A DNA stretch of 64,000 nucleotides from Paenibacillus puerhi (GTDB taxonomy: Bacteria; Bacillota; Bacilli; Paenibacillales; NBRC-103111): assembly GCF_009846885.1 (NCBI RefSeq), contig NZ_WUWM01000017.1:62001-126000 (forward strand), written 5' to 3'. The notes below the pieces were generated by a model. The model did not search any database and was not told the DNA's origin. It saw only the letters and a program-made list of their open reading frames with translations. Below, piece after piece: positions 45,023 to 52,896 of the stretch; position 1 is the first letter of the stretch, and the number at the start of each line of letters is the position of its first letter. A program made the translations under genes and the position numbers.

Positions 45023-46273
45023 TTATTTCCCCATCTCACCCTGCACGGCTTGCGCCACCTTGATCATCTCAGTCTCCGGAAGATCGCCTGTCGACAATCT
45101 GAATTCAACCCCATCATAAGTCCAGGTAAGCGTCTTCTTCTCATCTCCTGTTACGACTCCCAGGGTAAAGCCCAAATCCAATATTTCACCGGGCAAAATG
45201 GATACCGTCTTCTCCTTCGGCCTCGATTCGATCAGCGTGTAATTGTAAGTACCGGAATAGCGGATCATGACCGCCTTATCCTCACCCAGCTTAATCTCCG
45301 TCATGTCCTGCTTCTTGACGCCGCTTGGCATATAGTTGGGCTCAATAATGCCGAACGAAAGCTGGTTAGCTGCTCCGGCAGTTCCAGCTGCAGCAGACCC
45401 CGGTTGTGCGGATACCGCTTTGTCCGTGCTTCCAGCAGCCGATTTTTCTCCACCCGCAGCCCCTTGCTTGCCATCCGTGGACTTTCCGCTATTGCTGGCT
45501 GCCATCTTGTCGACGGCTTGCTGTCCGGCTGCTTGACCATTCGCCGCCGTATCCTTAACATCTTTCCCCGCAGCACCCGCTTTATCTGCCGTACCGTGAT
45601 CATGTCCTACCGTCGGCAGCGTCTTCATGCTAGAGCCGGTCATATTGCGCTGCATATCGAATTGATCCTTCTCGAACTTCGTCCCAAACTCGAATTTATC
45701 GAACTTCACGATAACCATCACATTGTTACTGGCATCCGCTACTTCCACATGCTGCGGCGCATAATTTTTCTTGTCCAGCCATACCTTCTGCCGGGCCAGC
45801 GATCCGTTCTGGTAATTAGCAGCTACATCGAACACGTATGAATTCTCGTCAGTCGTGAATTGCCGTTCATTATCCATCAGAATGGACTGGACAAGGGATT
45901 GGTACAAGTACACTTGCCCTTGATTCTCAGGCCAGTCGCTTTGGAAACGGAAGCTTTTGTTCAAATGAGGCGTCAGCACGAATACCCCATCGTCATTGCG
46001 CAGCACAATCTGGGTGATGTCCTTCTTCGCATTGGTCAACGAAATCCGGTAGTATGAATCCGCCATAAAGCATACCTCAACCGCATACTCCTGAGGCTCT
46101 GTACCGGTATTCAGCGTCATCCGGCCTTCGGCATGGTAGCTGTTCAGCTTGCCCACCACTCCATCCAAATCCTTAACGACCGAGCCTGCATCTTTTTTTC
46201 CCACCAAGCCGCATCCCGAAAGCAACAAGCTCAGACACAGCATCAAGGCAACTGCCCATTTGAACCGCCGCAT
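45023..46273 (-). CDS. YdcC-like lipoprotein with LolA/RseB-type fold
   Basis: A 416-residue exported lipoprotein (lipobox LSGC, cysteine near residue 21). Residues ~35-205 form a LolA/MucB-like half-barrel (YHAEGRMTLNTGTEPQEYAVEVCFM, WLDKKNYAPQHVEV). A long low-complexity Ala/Gly/Ser/Lys linker (~215-300) leads to a C-terminal domain (YNYTLIESRP, LTWTYDGVEFRLSTGDLPETEMIKVAQAV) of the DUF4367 sort. B. subtilis YdcC, a sporulation-controlled protein, stands at the same place before alr. ATG 46273 is favoured because GGAGGG lies nine bases before it. Confidence 0.82.
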   Translation of the reverse strand: MRRFKWAVALMLCLSLLLSGCGLVGKKDAGSVVKDLDGVVGKLNSYHAEGRMTLNTGTEPQEYAVEVCFMADSYYRISLTNAKKDITQIVLRNDDGVFVLTPHLNKSFRFQSDWPENQGQVYLYQSLVQSILMDNERQFTTDENSYVFDVAANYQNGSLARQKVWLDKKNYAPQHVEVADASNNVMVIVKFDKFEFGTKFEKDQFDMQRNMTGSSMKTLPTVGHDHGTADKAGAAGKDVKDTAANGQAAGQQAVDKMAASNSGKSTDGKQGAAGGEKSAAGSTDKAVSAQPGSAAAGTAGAANQLSFGIIEPNYMPSGVKKQDMTEIKLGEDKAVMIRYSGTYNYTLIESRPKEKTVSILPGEILDLGFTLGVVTGDEKKTLTWTYDGVEFRLSTGDLPETEMIKVAQAVQGEMGK

Positions 46274-46367
46274 AGCCTTCATCCCTCCACGCCATTATCG
46301 ATTTGCATCTGATAACATGTCTATGTGGGGGGTTGTTCGATTATGCAGACAAGGTTGGGGTAGCAGC

Positions 46368-46400
46368 TAAAAACTCCTATAACGTTGAGGTTATAGGAGT
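46368..46400 (-). terminator. Terminator at the end of the glycan gene array
   Basis: ACTCCTATAAC / GTTATAGGAGT, an 11-bp perfect stem with a 6-base loop, followed on the minus strand by TTTTTAG. It touches the stop codon of the sugar transferase gene. Confidence 0.9.
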
Positions 46401-47806
46401 CAGTAAGCATTTTTATTAATAAATCCGTTCACGATCGTCTTCCAGATGATGCGAATATCGAATAAAAAAGTCCAATTTTCAATGTAGAAAATATCGTACT
46501 TGATCCGGTCCTCAATCGACGTATCGCCTCGTAGACCGTTCGACTGAGCCCAACCGGTAATACCCGGCCTAATATGATGCTTCACCATATACTTCGGAAT
46601 CTCTTCCTTGAATTGCTCCACGAAGTATGGACGCTCCGGACGAGGACCTACCACACTCATATGACCAAATAATACATTGAAAAATTGCGGAAGCTCATCC
46701 AGACTCGTTTTCCGAAGGAATGAACCGAACTTCGTCTTGCGCGGGTCATTTTCCGTTGTCCATTTCGTATCGGAAGCCCCGGTGCTCTGGACCCGCATCG
46801 AGCGAAACTTGTACATCATAAAATGCCGTCTGTTTAACCCGACACGCTCCTGCTTGAAGATGACTGGCCCTGGAGAAGTAAGCTTAATCCCGAGAGCAAT
46901 CAGAATCAACAACGGCGAGGTCACCAGAATCGCAGCAAGTGAAAACGCAATATCGAACAACCGCTTGAAGAATCGGTTCCTCATCTCGTCCAGGGGAATG
47001 TCCCGAACATTAATGAGCGGCATTCCGGCAAAATTATCGAAGTAAGGCCTGGAAGGTAAGAAGTCGAAGTAGTCCGGTATAATCAGCGTCTTGACGCCGG
47101 CTTTCTCACAGGTATTTATAATTCGGCCGTACTTGCTATGAGCGGTTAGAGGCAGCGCAATGATCACTTCATCCACGAGCTCCGTGTTCAACACTTGCTC
47201 CAGCTCATCGACGCGTCCAATAATGCTGCTGTAGGCCTCAAATCCATGTTCGTGCGTCTCCTGATAATCGTCCAGAAAGCCCACAACCTCATAGCCCAGC
47301 TCCGGATGCTGCATCAGATTGCGGTAAAAGTTTTTCCCAAGCGTTCCCGCTCCCAAGATGAGAATGAACTGTTTATTGTAGCCCTTTTTCCTGAGCCGCT
47401 TCAGAGAGAACTTCAAAACGTATCGGTAGAAGCTGACGATCAGGATATTATTCACAAGGAACAGGAGCAAGTAGGAACGCGAAACGTTAAGCTCTTTGAA
47501 TAGGAAGAGCAAGCTTAGCAAAATGAGCAAGCTGATCGTATAAATCTGAATGATCGTAAAGAGCTCGTACGAGAATCTTTTCTTTCGCTTAGGCGTGTAG
47601 AAGCTAGATAAATAGCCGATCATCACGACAATAAGCGCGTATATCACGCTCCATAAAGCATACGCTTCTACGGTCAGCGATTCTTCGTAGGGGATCCAGC
47701 CGCTTCTGAACTTCAACCACCAAGAGAACAAGAACACCAGTTGGATGCAGGCAAAGTCAGTTACAGCATAGATCTGTGATAAAAACCCTTGGCTCCGACG
47801 TATCAA
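46400..47806 (-). CDS. Polyprenyl-phosphate sugar-1-phosphate transferase
   Basis: A 468-residue initiating transferase of the WbaP/WsaP type: four N-terminal membrane helices (~10-115), a CoA-binding-like Rossmann domain (ILGAGTLGKNFYRNL, ~150-250), then the bacterial sugar transferase domain with FFKRLFDIAFSLAAILVTSP, GPVIFKQERVGLNRRHFMMYKFRSM and GPRPERPYFVEQF. It moves a hexose-1-phosphate to undecaprenyl phosphate to start the glycan. In Paenibacillus alvei and Geobacillus the WsfP/WsaP homologue begins the S-layer glycan. The start is TTG 47806 after TGAGG. Confidence 0.9.
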   Translation of the reverse strand: MIRRSQGFLSQIYAVTDFACIQLVFLFSWWLKFRSGWIPYEESLTVEAYALWSVIYALIVVMIGYLSSFYTPKRKKRFSYELFTIIQIYTISLLILLSLLFLFKELNVSRSYLLLFLVNNILIVSFYRYVLKFSLKRLRKKGYNKQFILILGAGTLGKNFYRNLMQHPELGYEVVGFLDDYQETHEHGFEAYSSIIGRVDELEQVLNTELVDEVIIALPLTAHSKYGRIINTCEKAGVKTLIIPDYFDFLPSRPYFDNFAGMPLINVRDIPLDEMRNRFFKRLFDIAFSLAAILVTSPLLILIALGIKLTSPGPVIFKQERVGLNRRHFMMYKFRSMRVQSTGASDTKWTTENDPRKTKFGSFLRKTSLDELPQFFNVLFGHMSVVGPRPERPYFVEQFKEEIPKYMVKHHIRPGITGWAQSNGLRGDTSIEDRIKYDIFYIENWTFLFDIRIIWKTIVNGFINKNAY

Positions 47807-47813
47807 TGTGTCC

Positions 47814-48683
47814 TCACCTCACGGATCCAAATCTGTTCATTAATAAAGACAGACCTAATTTCACTACAATTCCAGTATACACTAAACCGTTCACGAGTGC
47901 TGGATATTTTTTGGAAAAATGCTTTTTGTGAAACAAAACCATTGCCCGATGAAACTCATAAATGATCTTAAACGGCTTTCTCCGGCTGCTGGCGCCTTTG
48001 TAGTGAGTAATCTGGGTGTAAGGATAGTAATGAATCTGCCAGCCCGCTTCCTTGATTCTATAACACCAGTCGATGTCTTCGCCATACATAAAAAAATCCT
48101 CGTCCAGCATCCCAACCTGATCGATGGCCTCTTTCCGTACCATCATGAATGCCCCGACCAGGCAGTCCACCGGATAATCTTGGTCCGGGTCGAGGTAGCC
48201 AAGCTGGTATTGGTTGAACCTTGGATTATTCGGAAACAGCTTGGATAAGCCGAAGGCGTAATAGAAAGAGGCAGAGGGTGTCGGAAAGCCGCGGCGGCAA
48301 GCCTTGTCGAGAGAGCCATCGGGCAAAACGACTTTGCACCCTGCAGCGCCGATCTTTGGATTCGCATCCATGAACTGAAGCATCGTCTGGAGCGTATCCG
48401 GCTGAACGATGGTATCTGAATTGAGCAGCAGGATATATCGGCCGCGCGCCATGCCCATGCCTTGGTTGTTGGCTTTGGAGAAGCCTTTGTTGTCGGTGTT
48501 GGCGATTAGGGTTATTTCAGCGCCAAACTCGGCTTGAATAAACGGGACCGAATTATCCGACGATGCATTATCTACGATAATAACTTCATAGATTCCTTCC
48601 AAGACCGATTTCTTCACACTTCGTATACAGTTCAGCGTCAGTTCACGGGTATTGAAATTTATGATAATAATACTCAGGTCCAT
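47814..48683 (-). CDS. GT2 glycosyltransferase (rhamnosyltransferase-like)
   Basis: A 289-residue inverting GT-A enzyme: the nucleotide strand SIIIINFNTRELTLNCIRSV (1-22), VIIVDNASSDNSV, NKGFSKANNQGM, the metal motif LLLNSDT (~95), and MLDEDFFMYGEDIDWCYRIKEAGW (~195-215) with acceptor-side acidic residues. Resembles WbbL-type rhamnosyltransferases. Near the end of the array, before the initiating transferase; probably an adaptor-sugar enzyme. Confidence 0.88.
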   Translation of the reverse strand: MDLSIIIINFNTRELTLNCIRSVKKSVLEGIYEVIIVDNASSDNSVPFIQAEFGAEITLIANTDNKGFSKANNQGMGMARGRYILLLNSDTIVQPDTLQTMLQFMDANPKIGAAGCKVVLPDGSLDKACRRGFPTPSASFYYAFGLSKLFPNNPRFNQYQLGYLDPDQDYPVDCLVGAFMMVRKEAIDQVGMLDEDFFMYGEDIDWCYRIKEAGWQIHYYPYTQITHYKGASSRRKPFKIIYEFHRAMVLFHKKHFSKKYPALVNGLVYTGIVVKLGLSLLMNRFGSVR

Positions 48684-48685
48684 AA

Positions 48686-49636
48686 TTAGTCCTTTGTCTT
48701 TAGCATTTTCAAGAAAAACCCTATGTTTCGAAGGAAGCCATGTTTCAGAAATCTATATTTATAGACTATTTTCATTTTACGATACAGAGACGCATTCTTC
48801 AAATGTATGAATTGTTGAAGCGTTTCTTGATCCTGGAGGGACAGTTGATTTTTATACTGGGTATAAAAAGCTTGGCCTTGATCGAACAAGAAAGAAATAG
48901 TTTTCTTCTTATAAGCTTCATAGCTCTGCTTCGACATAGAATATTGGGTAGCTCCTAATGTGTTCGAGCCGTGCTGCCTATACAGAATGGAAGCATCTTC
49001 AATAAAAAATATGCGTCCGAACGCCGCAGCTACCAACGCTATCCACCAGTCGTGCATGACGGCTTCTCTAGCCACGGGGATCGATAACTCAGCCAGTTTC
49101 CTATTCAAGATCATAGCACACCCAGTTGCCATATTTTGCACCAAAAGCCTGTTCAATGATGTTTGGTTCGGGTCCAGACTCTGGTAAGTAATAAAAGAAG
49201 GAGACATAAGTTTCAGACCAGCATCCACAACCTGTAAATCGCTATGAATCAGGATCGGGGTATGTTCTCCATGTTCAAGTTCTTGCAGCCTCATTTGATC
49301 TTTGCTATGTCGAACCTTCCCTGGAAGCCACACATCATCCTGGTCACAAAACATGTAATACTTTACGTCTGTATGCTGCAATGCATAATCCATCAGACTT
49401 GCAAAGCTGAGCATTGCCCCAAGGTTCTGCCGATCCTTCAAGAGGATGGCATGGCGGAAAGAAGGCATTTTTTCCTCGAGGATGGAAAGCGACTTATCCT
49501 TGGAGCCATCGTCTCGAACGATAAGCAAAAATTCTTGATCGCTTTGCTGGAGCAGGGAATCCAGAAAAGCATCCAGATAAGGCTCTCCATTGTACATGGA
49601 TAGCAATAAGACAGTATCGATTGGGACATTGGCCAT
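48686..49636 (-). CDS. GT2 glycosyltransferase (RfbF/rhamnosyltransferase-like)
   Basis: A 316-residue GT-A transferase: VLLLSMYNGEPYLDAFLDSLLQQS, IVRDDGSKDKSLSIL, FCDQDDVWLPGK (the DxD-like DQDD, ~98), and MHDWWIALVAAAFG (~195). This signature set is typical of rhamnosyltransferases using dTDP-L-rhamnose, consistent with rml genes just upstream. Two bases separate it from the next GT2 gene. A terminator-like hairpin lies before it. Confidence 0.88.
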   Translation of the reverse strand: MANVPIDTVLLLSMYNGEPYLDAFLDSLLQQSDQEFLLIVRDDGSKDKSLSILEEKMPSFRHAILLKDRQNLGAMLSFASLMDYALQHTDVKYYMFCDQDDVWLPGKVRHSKDQMRLQELEHGEHTPILIHSDLQVVDAGLKLMSPSFITYQSLDPNQTSLNRLLVQNMATGCAMILNRKLAELSIPVAREAVMHDWWIALVAAAFGRIFFIEDASILYRQHGSNTLGATQYSMSKQSYEAYKKKTISFLFDQGQAFYTQYKNQLSLQDQETLQQFIHLKNASLYRKMKIVYKYRFLKHGFLRNIGFFLKMLKTKD

Positions 49637-49664
49637 GAGATCAGTTCCTTTGAAGTTACTCTAT

Positions 49665-49700
49665 AAAACAAAAAGCAAGCGGCGTTACCCACTCGCTTTT
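49665..49700 (-). terminator. Internal terminator between rfbD and the GT2 genes
   Basis: On the minus strand AAGCGAGTGG-GTAAC-GCCGCTTGCTT pairs over about ten positions and is followed by TTTTTGTTTT. It would end or attenuate transcription after rfbD, making the last three genes a partly separate unit. Confidence 0.75.
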
Positions 49701-49709
49701 ATCAAAGGT

Positions 49710-50558
49710 TCAATTGGTTGCCTTGTATTTACTCATAAATGCTTTTAGCCCGTCTCTCCAAGCTCTTAAATCTTGAAATCCATTCGCCCGTATAGCCAGA
49801 TGCTCCATTACCGAATAAGCCGGTCTTGGTGCGGGACGAGGGAATTCATCCGTTGTACAAGGCTCTACTTGAATACTTACGTTAGCTTCGTCAAATATTG
49901 CCTTCGCAAATTCAAACCAAGAACAAGTACCCGAATTGGACGCATGGTAAATCCCGTATTTATCGGTTTGGATGAGTTCGAGCAAAAACAAGCTTAGATC
50001 TTCTGTGAAGGTTGGAGATCCAACCTGGTCGTGTACCACCTTTAATTGATCTCGATCCGAAGCCAGCTTTAACATGGTTTTGACAAAATTATTCCCATGA
50101 AGTCCATATACCCATGAGGTGCGCACAATAAAATACTGGTTAGATAAACTCTGGACGAGAACTTCTCCCGCACGCTTGGATTTTCCGTATACGCCAGTGG
50201 GATTGGTGTTATCATACTCCCGATAAGGTAAAGTCCCGTTACCATCGAACACATAATCCGTGCTGATGTAGCAAAACTTACTGCCTACCGTATTAGCAGC
50301 ATTTACAAGGTTTCTGGTGCCCATAGCATTGACTGCGTAGGCGGTATCCTCATCTTGCTCAGCCTGATCTACTGCCGTATAAGCTGCACAATGCACGATA
50401 ACCTCTGGTTGGAACCCCTTCACTTGCTCCAGACACTGCTCGGCGTCGGTAATATCTAACTGCTTACTGCCTAGCCCCAAAACTTCATGAGCTTGGCTGA
50501 ATAGCGTTACAACATCTTGACCCAGTTGCCCCGTAGCACCTGTTACAAGTACCCTCAT
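49710..50558 (-). CDS. rfbD: dTDP-4-dehydrorhamnose reductase
   Basis: A 282-residue short-chain dehydrogenase: VLVTGATGQLGQDV (2-15), CYISTDYVFDGNG (~100) and the catalytic YGKSKRAGE (Tyr/Lys, ~127). Last step in making dTDP-L-rhamnose, using NAD(P)H. Overlaps rfbB by four bases (ATGA). Confidence 0.95.
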   Translation of the reverse strand: MRVLVTGATGQLGQDVVTLFSQAHEVLGLGSKQLDITDAEQCLEQVKGFQPEVIVHCAAYTAVDQAEQDEDTAYAVNAMGTRNLVNAANTVGSKFCYISTDYVFDGNGTLPYREYDNTNPTGVYGKSKRAGEVLVQSLSNQYFIVRTSWVYGLHGNNFVKTMLKLASDRDQLKVVHDQVGSPTFTEDLSLFLLELIQTDKYGIYHASNSGTCSWFEFAKAIFDEANVSIQVEPCTTDEFPRPAPRPAYSVMEHLAIRANGFQDLRAWRDGLKAFMSKYKATN

Positions 50559-51577
50559 AGAGACTCACCTAGACGGTCCGAATATTGTTTTTCATAATAC
50601 GCTTGGTAATCCCCCGACCGGATCCGCTGCCACCAGTCTTGGTTGTCCAGATACCATTGAATTGTCGCTTTGATTCCGGATTCAAAATGATATTCCGGCT
50701 TCCAACCGAGCTCTCTTGTTATCTTAGCAGCATCAATGCCGTATCTGCGGTCATGACCTAGTCGGTCCTTTACATATTGAATCAAGCTTTCTGGCTTGCC
50801 AAGCTCTTTCAATATTGTCTGAACAATGTGGATATTGGTTCTTTCATTGTTTCCGCCGATATTATAGACCTCGCCGCTGACTCCCTTATGCAAGACCAGG
50901 TCAATTGCGCTACAGTGATCCTCTACGTATAACCAATCGCGAACATTCAGACCGTCACCGTATACCGGTAAGGGCTTATCAGCCAGAGCATTAGCGATAA
51001 TTAGAGGAATCAGCTTCTCCGGGAATTGGTAAGGTCCATAGTTATTAGAACAACGCGTGATGTTGACATCCATTCCGTACGTCTCATGATAGGCTCTTAC
51101 AATGAGATCGCCACCAGCTTTACTAGCCGAGTAAGGACTATTAGGCGCAAGCGGGGTTTCTTCCGTAAAAAGTCCTGTTTCTCCCAAAGAACCGTAAACT
51201 TCGTCGGTTGAAACCTGGACGAATTTCTTTACGCCATATTTCTTGGCCGCATCCAGCAAAACCTGCGTACCGAATATATTGGTTTTCAGAAAGATTTGAG
51301 GGTCCGTAATACTCCGGTCCACATGGGACTCAGCAGCGAAATTAACGACGATATCAATACCCTTTTGGAATAAAGCCTCGATTTCAATGGAGTCTGTAAT
51401 ATCTGCTTTAACGAAACGATAGTTGGGATTGTTTTGAACACTTGTCAAGTTCTCCAAATTACCTGCGTAAGTGAGAGCATCTATATTGATGATTTGATAT
51501 TCAGGGTATTTTTTAAGCAAATACATCACAAAGTTGCTTCCGATAAAACCGGCTCCGCCTGTAACCAATACTTTCAT
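50555..51577 (-). CDS. rfbB: dTDP-glucose 4,6-dehydratase
   Basis: A 340-residue extended SDR: VTGGAGFIGSNFV (5-17), VNFAAESHVDRSI (~80), STDEVYGSLG (~120), and YSASKAGGDLIVRA (Tyr-xxx-Lys, ~150). Converts dTDP-glucose to the 4-keto-6-deoxy sugar. Same array as rfbA, rfbC and rfbD. Confidence 0.96.
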   Translation of the reverse strand: MKVLVTGGAGFIGSNFVMYLLKKYPEYQIINIDALTYAGNLENLTSVQNNPNYRFVKADITDSIEIEALFQKGIDIVVNFAAESHVDRSITDPQIFLKTNIFGTQVLLDAAKKYGVKKFVQVSTDEVYGSLGETGLFTEETPLAPNSPYSASKAGGDLIVRAYHETYGMDVNITRCSNNYGPYQFPEKLIPLIIANALADKPLPVYGDGLNVRDWLYVEDHCSAIDLVLHKGVSGEVYNIGGNNERTNIHIVQTILKELGKPESLIQYVKDRLGHDRRYGIDAAKITRELGWKPEYHFESGIKATIQWYLDNQDWWQRIRSGDYQAYYEKQYSDRLGESL

Positions 51578-51590
51578 ACCTTAGCCTCCG

Positions 51591-52139
51591 CTATTCAAAT
51601 AGTTGTTCTGCGTCTTTCAGATTCGGATGTATACCATCTTTCGCAGACAGTATAGGTTGATTCGTCGGCCAATCAATGCCTAAGTCTGGGTCGTTCCAGA
51701 CAATACCCCGATCATGCTCGGGTGAGTAAAACTCGTCTACCTTATACAACACTTCTGTGTTGGGAACAATAGTACAAAAACCGTGAGCGAATCCTTTAGG
51801 AACGAGAAGCTGCCTCTTATTGGAGGCGCTCAAGATAACTCCAACCCACTGTCCGAAGGTTGATGAGCTTTTTCGGATATCAACGGCTACATCGTAGACA
51901 GCTCCCGCTGTTACTCGAACGAGCTTAGTTTGAGCTTTTGGGGCTAATTGATAGTGAAGCCCGCGTACAACACCCGCTTCCACGGATAGGGAGTGATTGT
52001 CCTGAACAAAGCTCAAATGGTATCCGGCATCCTTAAGTTTACTTTCATTATAACTTTCTGAAAAAAAACCACGGTTATCCCCAAAAACTGGAGGTTCAAT
52101 AATGATGACTCCATTTAATTTAGTTGAAATAATATTCAT
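51591..52139 (-). CDS. rfbC: dTDP-4-dehydrorhamnose 3,5-epimerase
   Basis: A 182-residue cupin: FGDNRGFFSESYNESKL, the catalytic histidine in GVVRGLHYQ (~60), VPKGFAHGFCTI (~115) and YSPEHDRGIVWNDP (~140). Epimerises the 4-keto intermediate at C3 and C5. Confidence 0.96.
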   Translation of the reverse strand: MNIISTKLNGVIIIEPPVFGDNRGFFSESYNESKLKDAGYHLSFVQDNHSLSVEAGVVRGLHYQLAPKAQTKLVRVTAGAVYDVAVDIRKSSSTFGQWVGVILSASNKRQLLVPKGFAHGFCTIVPNTEVLYKVDEFYSPEHDRGIVWNDPDLGIDWPTNQPILSAKDGIHPNLKDAEQLFE

Positions 52140-52151
52140 TCGCGCACCTGC

Positions 52152-52895
52152 CTATAGTTTTAGCTTTCCGAACTCTTCACCGAAAAGAATCTCCTTTGCC
52201 AATTCATTTGCTTTAGCTAAAGATTCATGAGTTCCCGCATCTGTCCACCAACCGTCTAGAATGTCATAGGTTAGTTGGCCTCTTTTGATATATTCGTTGT
52301 TTACATCCGTAATTTCCAGTTCCCCACGATGAGAAGGCTTAAGAGTCTTTACAATATCAAATACATGATGGTCAAACATATATATACCAGTCACAGCAAA
52401 ATTACTTTTGGGGTTTTGTGGTTTCTCTTCAATAGAAATAATATTTTGCCCCTGTAATTCAGGAACGCCATAGCGCTTCGGATCATGAACTTCCTGTATA
52501 AGTATTTTAGCTCCGCCTTTTTGCCCTTTAAAGTTCTGAACAAATGGGGCAACACTGGAGGAAAATACATTATCTCCAAGGATGACAACCATTTGATCTT
52601 GGTTCACAAATTGTTCGGCCAAGCCTAGTGCTTGCGCTATTCCTCCTGCTTCATCCTGAACTTTATAGGTGAAAGTTACTCCAAAATCTATCCCGCTACC
52701 AAGCAGGTTTACGACATCGCCCATATGGTCTTTGCCAGTGACGATTAGGATGTCATGAATTTGAGCCTCTTTAAGCTTAGCTACACTATGGAATATCATA
52801 GGATATTTACCAACCGGGAGTAGGTGTTTATTAGTTACTTTTGTAAGAGGGAACAAACGGGAGCCGGTTCCTCCTGCTAGAATAATACCTTTCAT
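52152..52895 (-). CDS. rfbA: Glucose-1-phosphate thymidylyltransferase, short (SpsI) form
   Basis: A 247-residue nucleotidyltransferase: KGIILAGGTGSRLFPLTKVTNKHLLPVG (2-29), VILGDNVF (~103) and ITDVNNEYI with GWWTDAGTHESL. It lacks the ~45 C-terminal residues of E. coli RmlA and matches the B. subtilis SpsI length. Makes dTDP-glucose. It starts one base after the preceding stop. Confidence 0.94.
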   Translation of the reverse strand: MKGIILAGGTGSRLFPLTKVTNKHLLPVGKYPMIFHSVAKLKEAQIHDILIVTGKDHMGDVVNLLGSGIDFGVTFTYKVQDEAGGIAQALGLAEQFVNQDQMVVILGDNVFSSSVAPFVQNFKGQKGGAKILIQEVHDPKRYGVPELQGQNIISIEEKPQNPKSNFAVTGIYMFDHHVFDIVKTLKPSHRGELEITDVNNEYIKRGQLTYDILDGWWTDAGTHESLAKANELAKEILFGEEFGKLKL

Positions 52896-52896
52896 G

